In this document: positions 33,459 through 43,990 of the stretch, in pieces | How the letters are laid out: each line of letters opens with the position of its first letter | Position numbering within the stretch: position 1 is the stretch's first letter | Assembly (NCBI GenBank): GCA_003568945.1 | Contig: BDIP01000004.1 | Location: 1-53,317, forward strand | Direction: 5' to 3' | Length of the DNA stretch: 53,317 bases | Origin: Kipferlia bialata | Lineage: Eukaryota > Fornicata | Notes under the pieces: generated by a model | What the model saw: the letters and a program-made list of their open reading frames with translations, nothing else | The model's database searches: none | What the model was told of the DNA's origin: nothing | Translations under genes and position numbers: made by a program

Positions 33459-35271
33459 CTTGGCCTTCTTGTCCTTGGCCGTCCTGTCAGCCACCGCCTT
33501 CCTCTTCTTCTGGGGGGCATCCTGGGATAAGGCAGCAGGTGTGTACAGACATCCACATAAACAGATGCAACAGGGTATATACCAATCAGAGCCCCCACCT
33601 CGAAAGATATGTCTGTCCTCAGTCCAAGACTGGATGTGTTCCTGAGGTCTGTGGTCTCCTCGCTGTCCGTGGCCTCCATGCCTGGGGGGTTGGGGGGAGG
33701 AGGTTACATACGTGATCACATGTGGTATTGCTATGTACCGCCTCTACCTGTTGCCTGTCTGAGGGGTGACTCCATGAGGCCTGTGACCCCACTGGGCATG
33801 TCGGTCATGCCAAGGTCTGGGGGGTGAGGGGTGGGGGGGGTAGGGTCCATATAGATATCTATATACATCTATCCCCACCTGTGTCAATGGCCATGTGATA
33901 TACTATCATTGATACCACACACTATACTATATATCTGTGAGTATGTATACCCATACTACATCTGTCCCCACCTGTGTCCATGGCCATGTCGTCATACCCC
34001 TGCATGCCCATGTCCATGTCAACCAGGGGTGGTAGGTCCATGTCAGTGGAGTCAAGCTCCATGTCAGAGGCTGGGGTCAGGGGGGGGGGAGAAGGAGAGA
34101 GAGAGAGAGAGATGAATGACTTAGTGTCCATCCAGTGATATACACATATTCACACTTCCACCCACCTCTGACCTCACTCCTGGTGCTGTGTACCGACAGA
34201 GACCTGGCCTCCTCCATGGCCTGTACGGAGTCGGGGGTGGCACCAGGGAGGAGGTTCAGCCTGGGGTGGGTAAGGGTAGCGATAGATGGTTAACAGTTAG
34301 TAGCACAATGGGTCATAGAGGTTGAGGAGGTACAACCTGGGGTATGGTTAAGGGAGGAGTAAGGTGAGGCTTAGATACAGTTAGCAAGGGGGTCCAACGC
34401 ATGGTCGAGTAAATGAGTATGTATTGAGGTCGGCTATAAATGTAAGTCTCTCTATATATATGCATAACTACCTAGGCTTCCCCACCACCCCTCCTGCGAG
34501 TCCGATAACTCCCTCCTGGGAGTCCAGGCCACCCAAGATGTCACCGTCAGACTGGTCTGATAGGGTGAGAGGGGGGTAGAGAGATAGCGAAGAGGTGTAG
34601 TGACACAGAGAGACTATATGATATGACACCCCCCACATACCGACTGACTTCTCCGTCATATCGTCATAGTCGCCAAAGGCATCAATCTCCATGTCGTACA
34701 GCTGGTCCATGATGGTGGTGGCCCCCCCAAACTGAGAGCCTGGGTGAGGGGGGGGGGGAAGAGATATAGACAGTGTACACAGTGTGAGACAGCTGGTGTA
34801 TATGCACTCCACTCCCATACCTCCTGTGTCGACGTTTGTCCTGCCTGGGGTGCTGCCGAACATGGGGGTGGACCCAGTGGCCTGGCTGTGGCTGGGGGGT
34901 GAGGCATTAATGATACTCATATACCATATGTATAGTTGTGGCAAGGGGGGGGGGGGTATACAACATGGTTACATATGGTATAAACACAATAGCATCTCGG
35001 TTCCACCCACCTGAGCATGTCGCTGAGAGGCTCGTTCATCATCCTGATGAGCTCAGCATCGGCCTGGGGTGAGAGAGATAGGCTAGAGGAAGGGGGGGGG
35101 GGGTAATTCCCAAACTGTACATTCATATGAATGCCCACATGAGTGCATAATATACATGGACTATATATATCCACATATCCATACACACATGCCCTCACCT
35201 GTGTGGCCAGGCCGTCCATGGTGGGCAGAGGCACAGTCACGTCCTGCACCCTAGCCTTGGTGGTCTGGGAC
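33459..35271 (-). CDS. Acidic, Met/Asp-rich protein; possible alpha-kleisin (Rad21/Rec8) central region
   Basis: Ten exons agree in phase: 35271-35199, 35063-35011, 34891-34821, 34739-34641, 34556-34472, 34260-34166, 34070-33972, 33816-33748, 33681-33599 and 33521-33459, about 263 residues. It begins with TTKARVQDVTVPLP, which resembles the DITLP element of cohesin kleisins. It continues with acidic, Ser/Thr/Met-rich spacer (MELDSTDMDLPPLVDMDMG) and reaches DAPQKKRKAVADRTAKDKKA, reminiscent of the basic patch before the kleisin C-terminal winged helix. Neither the N-terminal nor the C-terminal globular domain is present. Both ends stop at C-tract introns (35283-35324 and 33376-33414). Low-complexity composition could mislead, so the identity is tentative. 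Confidence 0.35.
33873..33896 (-). repeat. Intronic copy of an exon end plus donor
   Basis: 23 of 24 bases match 33966-33989 (exon end MAMDT plus GTGGGG donor). The mismatch turns Met into Ile in the copy. Confidence 0.85.
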
Positions 35272-35282
35272 CTGGGTCAGAA

Positions 35283-35324
35283 GGGGGGGGGGGGGGGGGA
35301 AAAGGGGGCGGGGGGGGGGGGGGG
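35283..35324. repeat. Two G runs (17 and 15 bp) separated by AAAAGGGGGC
   Basis: These are sense-strand C tracts between the CCDC22-like N-terminal exons and the kleisin-like exons, where the reading phase also fails to match. Confidence 0.9.
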
Positions 35325-35361
35325 ATGAAGAGGAACGCAAGGTGTAATATGTGCATCACAC

Positions 35362-35833
35362 CTAAGGCAGAGGCTGCTCGCAGCCTAGGGCCCAAGCGCC
35401 CTTCTGGGGGAAGAACAGCCAGAATCCCCTTGTCCTCAATGCAGTTCAGACACTTGGCACATGCCTGGAATCAAAGAAGTGGGGGGGGGGGGTATCCAAT
35501 AGGATATATGGTCTCTCAGAATGCAAATAATACAGAATACAACAAATCACAGTGGCCATACAGAGTTTCATACAACTTGATATTCATGACTTCATCGGTA
35601 TGGGTGCATAGTGACTGATCCCGCATCCCCAAAGGAGACATACCTCATAGAGCAGACCCCCGTCAAAGTCGTCTATGTACCCCGACTCTGGAGTCGGCCT
35701 GGGTTAGCTGACGGAACCAGTACATAGTATGGACAATTGAACAGTAGCAAAAACACAAAATGAAAGTGTCCACGTACGCTCCAATGGATGCAAGCTGCAT
35801 ACATATGATGTTGTCAACATCGACCCCTGCCAT
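35362..35833 (-). CDS. CCDC22-like N-terminal domain, 3' part missing
   Basis: Exons 35833-35778 (ATG), 35698-35644 and 35464-35362 join in phase. They encode MAGVDVDNIICMQLASIG, then SGYIDDFDGGLLYEACAKCL, then VLPPEGRLGPRLRAASAL. This follows the pattern of the CCDC22 NDC80-like N-terminal fold: DxII...L..G, F..LL.EA..KCL, LP......RLR.A.AL. CCDC22 is part of the Commander/CCC endosomal recycling complex. About 72 residues are present; full-length proteins have several hundred. The next exon downstream is out of phase and looks unrelated, beyond the two G runs. The identification is by eye and moderate. Confidence 0.45.
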
Positions 35834-36037
35834 AGAATCCTACTCAGGTAAAGCAGAGACAGCTCGAGAGTCCTTGGTTGCCAGACCTCTTTGCACTTTT
35901 TTGACAGAAGGGTTCGAGCAGTGGTCACTCTCACTTCTCTTACCAAAGGGTCCACTCCAATAAATCGTCTCTCTCTCTCTCTCTTACCCACCTATCATAT
36001 CAGTTACTGTGTCTTGTCTCCGTAATAGTCACAGGGT

Positions 36038-38806
36038 ATGGGGGGTACTCTCCACCAGGGTAGTAGTGCAGACGGGGATCCCTCTAACGAGCGTGTAGAC
36101 AGCGAAGCCTGGCGTGTATACAAGGATGTACCGATCCGTCCTGCCAGTAGGTGTGTGGGGTCTTACTTGCTCTCTTTCCCCCCCCTCTCTGGGTTGTGAG
36201 CTACAATATATCCATCTCACCGTAGGTATCTTGTCCTGGTTGTGGACATGGGCGAGTCTCTTTCCAAGAATGACTTCAAACCCTCGAGGTATTGTTTGTA
36301 GTTGTTACTGGTGATGGTTGTACTGATATGTTTTTGGACTGTCTGCTGGATTCCGTCTTCCTGTAATCCCGTGTGTGGGAGTATATGTGGGAGTCACCTG
36401 TGTTTCGGTGTGTTGCTCTGACATCTAGGGGACAGGTCATTAGCAAGTGCCTTGAGGCCTTTCTCAAGCGATTCTTTGCTCTAAACCCGGTATCTCATGT
36501 ACGTGACTCCGGTCAAGCAGATGGTGGAGCGAGATGTTGACCCTCTCTCTGTTGTGTCTGACAGCTGACCCTTATTCCAGGTGTGTCTGATTGGGTTGTG
36601 GGACAGTGCGGCCCATGTCCTCTGTGAGTTCGGGTCCCCCCTGCACGGTACGGCATACCCTCAGATCACATACCCACGCCCGGACATACGCTCTCTGTCA
36701 CGACAGTGTCATTCATTTCTTCTCGCATCTCGGCCCTCATATTCCAGACCTGCGCCATGCTCTGGCCAATGACATGAGGGGCAGTGGCCATGTCTCCCTC
36801 GAACTGGGTGAGATATCATGTCAATTGATACACTATGATATCAATCCCTGTACACTATAGTATTGATACCAAGGACTCTCCGTTGCTAGGTCGCAACTAT
36901 CTCTCGCCCCATCATTCCCCAGCAAAGAGATATTGGTCATATACAGCGGGTATGTATAGTATTGAGTTATATGTTGGAATTGTTGTCTCGATATGGGTAG
37001 ATGGGTGTCCAAATCCCCGGTTCACTGTCAGCATATTCACAGAGGACCCTCCCAGGTCTAGTGCGTCTGATACAAAGGAGGTGGGCTTCATGTGTGGAAC
37101 TGTGCATATGGATATACGTATGTGTATGTACCTTCCCATTCTGGTAGTTGTGTATGCCTCTTTGTACAGAGGGGGCCAATACAGGTGTACTACGCAGCCT
37201 GTCATTTATGATTGTGTCGTCGATACTGGTTATTGTCCTTCATACCGGTACACTTGGAGGCACATGTCTCCCAGCAGATGATGATGTGATTGCATCCTGC
37301 CCTTACCACCCAGGACGCGTCTGTATCCATCTCCGGGGTGTCTCTGGGCCCTGCGCTTCTCTTCATGAGAAGTCTCACGGAGGCACACCGGGGCACATAC
37401 GGTACGGGGGAGATGTACACGCATGCATGGCTTCAGTTAGATATGTGCTCCTGTGGTTGTGTATAGGGTACTTTCAAATTCTGACCCCAGTGACGGCCTC
37501 TGCCCAGCCTGAGCTTCTGGACGCCCTGCTCTGCCACGCCCCCCCTCCCACACCCGATGCACACACACACAGAGACAGGTATGGGCAGTATCTATGCGCA
37601 CTTTTACACACAAGCGGTAGTAGTTTGTGTGGTCGTGTTGATGTGTCACTATTGTGCTGAATTCGTTTGCAATTGGGTAGAACTGTAGATGTGACCCTGA
37701 GTCTTCTGATGTCAGGGTCGTCTCTTTGGTGAGGGCTGGCTTCCCTGGTCGCACAGTGATGCAGACCCCCACTTTGTGTGCATGCCACGGCAAGGCAGTA
37801 TATGCACACTACAAGTGCCCGAGGTATGTATCACATGGGGATCATGTAATTTGTTCTTGAATGCATATTCATATGACAGACAGCCAATATCACTAATAAC
37901 TAACATTTTATGTTGGCGTATACTCACACCCTTACATGCTCAGGTGTTATGCCTCCCTTTGTCACGGTAACACCATGTGTCCCGTATGTGGAATGTCTCT
38001 GTTCCTAGCCCCTTTTCTCAGGAGGGCACAGCAAGTCATCCTCCCTGCCCCCGTGTTTGACCCCCTCACGCCCGCTGATCCCTCTCTCCCTCTCCCTGCT
38101 AAGCGGTCCTCTGCTGGCCCTTCGAAGACGTTGACGTTATCGGGTCCCTCCGATGGGGCGGGACCTGTAAACTTGTTGGAGACGGTTAGTAGCAGTTTGA
38201 ATAGTGTCAGCCTATCTATATTTATGCTGCTCTATCTATTTGTGGCAGGCATAACATACATATACCCTTACTCATATCTAGGCGCCACCCCAGCCTCAGC
38301 CCCAGAGCGCCCTGTCAGGCTCTGCCCTGTCAGGCTCTGCCCTGTCAATGGCTAGGGCACGGCCAAAGGCTAAGACCAAGGTGGGATTGATATACATACA
38401 TACATACACGCGCTATTGGCCGTGCCCACTCTGCATTAGATTACTGCAGACAGTGGTACACATGGATGCAGAGGACGTGGCTAATTGGGTGTCCCTGGGT
38501 GTCCATGTACCAGAGCCACCGCCATGCCCTCACCCCAGGCTCCTGTCGAGTGTGCCATGTGCCAGCACCGGCCCTCCTCCGACACGGAGGGTGCTGCCTA
38601 TGCCACGTGCAGAGAGTGCAAGGTGGGTGACTATAGTGGGTATTTGGCATTCTCATTCTACCTTCCGTCCTGTGTTGATTGGTGGGTGTGGTGTAACATA
38701 ACACGGCCCCCTCCCTTTCTCTGTTCTGACCCAGACCGTCCTCTGTTGCCACTGCGTGTCACTGAGCCTGGACCTCCTGCAGATGTGTCCACACTGCGGG
38801 GCATGA
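36038..38806 (+). CDS. GTF2H2: TFIIH subunit p44 / SSL1
   Basis: This gene looks complete from ATG to TGA. Exons: 36038-36150, 36226-36288, 36429-36489, 36581-36647, 36748-36807, 36874-36949, 37032-37117, 37170-37184, a following exon from 37260 (3' edge unresolved), 37491-37578, 37716-37823, 37944-38184, 38282-38380, one from 38450 (edge unresolved), 38539-38622 and 38735-38806. The vWA domain shows RYLVLVVDMGESLSKNDF, then SKEILVIYSG. The zinc region shows KCPRCYASLCHGNTMCPVCG. The C-terminal C4C4 finger shows ECAMCQHRP, CRECK, VLCCHC and MCPHCG. p44 activates the XPD helicase in nuclear transcription and nucleotide-excision repair. A Ser-rich 15-bp tandem repeat (SALSG units, 38304-38347) lies in the linker. 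Confidence 0.92.
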
Positions 38807-39014
38807 CAACAGAGACACAATAGATATACAATAGATGGAGGCCATGGTCATACTATATAATGATTGAGTCTCAATTTGAGACATTCAGTTCAAATGATGG
38901 GAATACTTGCTATTATTATTTATTGCCATGGCCGTATCCAGACATTGAAGACAAAAACACTCTATTCCAACTCTTGACACTATCTCAACCACAGGTTAAG
39001 GAAGCCCTCTACTT

Positions 39015-39762
39015 CTACTGCTGGGTGCCCGAGATGACACGCTTCAGGTGGCTGATAAAGACCTAGAGTGAGACCCTAAAGAGATAATTAACACCAATAA
39101 CAGTGTATGCACATAAAGAGACGAGGTGACATTGCTGTCAGAATCAGTGTCGGTATCTGTCTGAGCAGTGTCTCCTCACCTGCATGTTGACGTCGTCTGT
39201 CAGGATGGTCTCTCCCTGGGGGGAGGTATCCTGGGGTCAGATGGCATGTATATGAATATGTATTGGATACTAATGTGTATTGGTTGCAATATGTATTGGT
39301 TGCAGATGCAGAGAACATAGGGGATAGGGGATACACCATGCAGCGACGCCTGGTAACAGATATTATCAGCTTCAGCACATCAACAGATGCCAACCCAACA
39401 AGACAAAGAGAAGCCCTCATCAATGCCACTCACCCTGAACTGTCCCATTGCGTTCTCCCCCTCCCTGTATGTCTTGGAGGGGTTCAGCCTCGAGAGCAGG
39501 AACCGAGCCTGGCTACCCCCCTGGTCACACACAGTCAAGGTGGGGTGGGGCATGCGGCTGGCATAAGGGAGGGGGGGGGGGGGGGGGGGGTTAATCGCTC
39601 AAATTGTCCTGCAACTTCTTCCCGCACATCCATACCTGTTGAGCATATCGTCTGATGTGTGGATGGGTGTCTCAATCAGTGCCTTCACGTTGCTGTGCTC
39701 CGGGTTCTCTGCCAGGCCCTGGTTGCGCCAAGCCACGACGGTGCTTCCATACCACACAATGA
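39015..39762 (-). CDS. SEC23: SEC23 C-terminal fragment (COPII coat)
   Basis: Exons 39762-39636, 39557-39434, 39230-39180 and 39062-39015 (TAG) join in phase. They encode [20 protein letters not shown], then [20 protein letters not shown], then [11 protein letters not shown] and [15 protein letters not shown]. This is the gelsolin-like C-terminus of SEC23, the Sar1 GTPase-activating subunit of the COPII coat (the [10 protein letters not shown] and PILTDDV-type blocks are diagnostic). About 116 residues are present of the usual 750. Upstream is C-rich intron (G run 39821-39837) and then a divergent plus-strand gene, so the first 85 percent of the gene is absent from this locus. A 20-bp G run inside the second intron (39572-39591) does not break the gene. 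Confidence 0.92.
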
Positions 39763-40016
39763 CTGGCGTCAATATATAGGAAACGGCAAACCGAGGAAAT
39801 GTAGAGAGGGGAGAGAGATGGGGGGGGGGGGGGGGGGAGAAAAAAGGCCCCTTCCCCCTTCTTTCTCTCTCCCTCTCTCCCCTTCATTCTTTCTCTGCCC
39901 ATATATTTGTACATACTCATCTACCACTATTCTTATGGATATGTATAATATATATTGTGTATACATTGATATATCACTTTGTCGATACTGATACCTTATC
40001 TCTAATACAGGCACAC

Positions 40017-43000
40017 ATGCTTTGTCTCACAGTGGATGAGCTGTTGGAGAATAGGGACTCCTTCCTACGCTTGGAAGAGGTACGTTTCATACGCTTGGAA
40101 GAGATACATATATGGGATATATCAATGCTTAGATAGTATAGTTCAAGTATATGTATTTGCATTTATGTGTATGTGTGTGTTCTGATATATACGTCTCAGG
40201 AGGTGTACTACTCGTGGCAACTCAGTGTATCGCTTCCAGTGAGTGTATATATCTGATCTCATATATGTTTAGTGGACTGGAATCATAACCCCAGTCATCC
40301 TATCTTATATCTCATATCTTATATAATTTCTATATGTATATTATTTTATATATTGTCTATATATATTATATATATTATATCTTGTATATTATCGCATACT
40401 GAGAGCATACTGATAATATTGATGTATAGGTAGACATGGGTTCCAAGGTGCCCAAGGAGTTTCATATTCATATAGGTGTATCTGCTGTCCCTGTTATATC
40501 AGCAATGCTGATTCAGCATGTTTACTATATTGACATGTAGGTAGAGATGGGTTCCAAGGTGCCCAAGGAGTTCAAGCCGGTGACTCTTGGCCATGGATTG
40601 ATCCTAAACCTCAAAGACCGCACGACATATAGAGTAGAGTGTAACAAGGACCACACATGCCACTTAGTAAGGGAAGAGAGATTAGGGGCTTTTGCAGGTA
40701 TGTTGTGGATAAGGCGTATGAAGCACACTATTGTCCTTTATACTGTTTTTGTATTCTATATTCTTTATGATTTACCATGTTGGTATGCTATTAATCTTGA
40801 TAATTAGTATTGATACTAGACCTACCATTGACCACATGTGTTTGTGGAAGGAAGAGACTCTGCACCACACTTACACCCCAGAAGATATACTTGGTACAGT
40901 GTGCGTTGACGGGAAGGTGTTGTGTCACTGCAAGGAAACGAGAGTGTTGCCATCACTAATCAGACGTATATACCAGTGCGACACAGGTATGTATATATAA
41001 TATTATATCTTCATCCAATATTATTACGTCATACTATATAGTGGAAATGAAGTCCAGCCAGCCAATAAATGACTTCTTAGATAGTGTTGAATTATAGCCT
41101 TGTGTCTCGTTCGTTACACATACCATTGTGACACAGTGTACTACACCACTGTTGTTAATTATATATTTAGAAGTGTCTGTGTATGTAATAGTGTAGCACT
41201 CCTTCTAGATGTGATCTAATCACAAGGGAAATGGACTGATCACGATATCGTTACCAAGACTGATAGTGGTGAGGTCCCAGGCCTATTGGATGTCGTTGTC
41301 CTTGAGGGTCGGGCACTATTGAGTACGCGAGGTATACCTATATGTATACTTATACATATGTATGTAATGGATGTCGTAGTTCTTCAGGGTACTCTTGCGT
41401 ACACGAGGATATATATTACTCTACATAGTTATATATATACCATTCCGTGTTAGTTTTCATCAGTATTCACTTTCAATTATTGTTCTATGATATTTTACTA
41501 GGCCTAGTAGGGTGAAAGGTTAATATTATATTTACTGTAGGTGGTAACTGGCTACTGGACAGCGATACACTCGAATATGCCCAGTTGCCAGAGGCCCAGA
41601 TATCAGCAGATGGTAAGAGTTTCATATAGAGTACTTTCCACTGTAAGGTTGAGAACTATATACAAGTAAAGTCATAATAGTTATCTAAGTGACCGTCCTT
41701 GAGACCCAGCAGATGGTAAGAGTTTCTTTTCATATTGAGTACTTTCTGTCTGAAAGGCTTAGAACAGATACAAACATAGTAAGATTGGGTCACACTAGTA
41801 CTATTAGTGATATTGAGACTCTAAGTATGTGTGCCTATCTAATCGCAGCTCATGTGTTTAGTCCAATTCCAACAGCAATATGATAAAGATGTTTGGCAAA
41901 TATATAAATTATAGTAATTTTCCAATATTAATAGCCCAATATAAATATAACTTGCATCACAGGTGATTACTATTGACTCCTAATCTCAGCCCATGTGTTC
42001 AGTCCAATCCCAGTTGGAGACAGCGTTGTGTATGGCATTATGACAGAGCATGGTGAGGAATAGCTGTATTTCTATAAATACTGATACTGATACTGATACT
42101 CTCACTGATACACAGGTGAGGAGGTGTATCCCTCCTATTCCACTGTCAATGGGTGGGACATGACATTTCAGCGCAGCCTTCCAGAGGTACGATGCGAAAT
42201 AACCGTCCTGTAGGAAAACTATATTAGTCACTGTTTGTCCCTCTGTGTTCGTGTTCACTAACCACAGGGTTACTGGGGTCTCTGCCACATACCACTGGGT
42301 AACTGCACCCTGTCGATAGGGTACGGTGTGCTATAGGGGCAGCATATATGGATGGTTATTATACATGCGCTCACTGCTAGGTGTAATGTGCTAGATGCAG
42401 CGCCTGTGTGCCTATATGTATATATATATATATCTATATATATCTATATATCTTTATATAGAGACAAACTACTAGTGTAGAGTCTCTCTGTGTGTGTGTG
42501 AGATAGGCAAAACATATATATATATATGTATATATGCATATACAATATCCGCATATCTACACGAGTACACTGCGTACTCAGTACCAATTATATCACACTA
42601 ACTAATAGGTACCATGTGCTAGATGCAGAGTCTCTGTGAGGCGGACTATCAATTTATGTATTCCTAGTTACAACATTTATCATTTGCATTGTTTTCTCAC
42701 TAATAGGTACGATGCGCTAGATGCAGAGTCTCAGTGTGGAACAGACTATATATACATGTTCCTATATTCAATGTATATATACATATTTACTATTCTTCTC
42801 ACCACTAGTTACGATGCGCTTGATGCAGAGTCTCAGTGTGGAACAGACTATATATACATGTTCCCAATTACAATGTNNNNNNGAGTCTCAGTGTGGAACA
42901 GACTATATATACATGTTCCCAATTACAATGTATATATTCATATTTACTATTCTCACACTACTAGATACGATGCCCTGGATGCAGAGTCTCAGTGTGGGAT

Positions 43001-43714
43001 AGGGTACCTGGATGCTGTCAGTGGTCAGTTTGTCAAGTGCTGCGACTGCGACTTTGACTGTAGACTAGGTAATATCCAATGCATTTAATGGTTTAAACTC
43101 TTAAGTATGTATTCAGACATTTCTTAAATTATATCATGGTGTCAAAGTCTGATGTTTATGGATATATATATCAATGTGACTTGGAGTGTAGACTAGGTAC
43201 TAGGATCTCATCGCATATATTGACGATGTTTTGTGCCGATACCTTGTGTCTATGATAACTGAGTATATACACAGCTATGCTGACACTTTCACTTGGCGCG
43301 GTTCAAGACTTGGATATGTATTGGGATATCAACCCTCATACTTACACTAGGTGCTGACTTGGGTGGTGGGCGGTACCTGGTACAGTGCTATAGGTATGGC
43401 ATCCAACATTCCATAGTTCAAGAGATCGAGAGTAATCTTCTATAAAGTATCCTCTCTTAGGTGATATAGAGGGTACATCCGAGTTCCAGTGATGTTGTAT
43501 CATGGAGTCTAGATATTATATATTAGTACTCCATACACCATATTATTGTCACTACGCTGTGGTAGTATCCGTATGACTCTCTCAGTGATCCATCTATGAT
43601 CTATTCCTTATGCCCAGGGGCAGTGAGAAGGGGTCAGGCTGGTACATCCTTCACTTGGACCCGTCAATGCTACAGGAGACAGGGGGGGTGCTGACACAAG
43701 ACATATTCGATTGA
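40017..43714 (+). CDS. Kelch-like beta-propeller protein, paralogue 1
   Basis: Exons: 40017-40079 (ATG, MLCLTVDELLENRD), 40200-40238, 40541-40697, about 40819-40986 (start edge unresolved), 41541-41612, 41990-42052, 42116-42186, 42268-42320, 42965-43068, 43351-43393 and 43618-43714 (TGA). Repeated strands such as NWLLDSDTLEYAQLP, CHIPLGNCTLSIG and GIGYLDAVSGQF resemble propeller blades with D-x-G turns. The last exon reads GWYILHLDPSMLQETGGVL. It shares the start motif DELL, the order of blades and the last exon with the next gene. The function is unknown. Its introns carry several duplicated exon edges and one exon-start array. More AT-rich and more intron-interrupted than its paralogue. Confidence 0.55.
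40427..40462 (+). repeat. Copy of acceptor and exon start
   Basis: About 34 of 36 bases match 40538-40573 (acceptor TAG plus exon start encoding MGSKVPKEF), 110 bp upstream in the same intron. Confidence 0.85.
42321..42964 (+). repeat. Array of about six exon-start copies in one intron
   Basis: Copies of TACGATGCGCTAGATGCAG occur near 42321 (at the donor itself), 42384, 42608, 42709, 42810 and, after the gap, around 42883, ahead of the true exon at 42965. Several have their own CTAG or ATAG acceptor. Spacing is about 100 bp in the later copies. Confidence 0.8.
42877..42882. other. Assembly gap (N x 6)
   Basis: Six Ns lie inside the exon-start array. Sequences on both sides are the same for more than 45 bp, so copy number here is unreliable. 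Confidence 0.95.
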
Positions 43715-43990
43715 TTGACGACTTCAACATAGTGTACCCTTTGTTCAACATAGCAGAATAGACCTGAGGTAATACATTGGCAACTGAGAGGTGACCACCT
43801 GACAAAGCCTAACAGCTGTATGCCTCCCTCAAGTATTCCACTCCGTATTCTGTCTACAGGGGGGGTATCTTTCTACACAACCCTTAGTATTTGAGGCCAT
43901 CCTTGAGGCAGACTTAGCATGTCGTTGTGAGGCAGCACTTTCTCAACCTCACACTCTTTCCCACCCTTTGCTCCACTCCACCAGCCATAT

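Noticed and set aside
38860-39066. Plus-strand 68-residue frame ahead of the SEC23 region
   Set aside because: It overlaps the last SEC23 exon in antisense; the minus-strand reading is conserved and spliced, so the plus frame is a shadow.
39572-39591. G run as a gene breakpoint in SEC23
   Set aside because: SEC23 exons on both sides are consecutive and in phase, so this tract does not interrupt the gene.
42321-42964. CRISPR-like array of spaced repeats
   Set aside because: Repeats are diverged copies of an exon start with similar, not unique, spacers in a eukaryotic intron.
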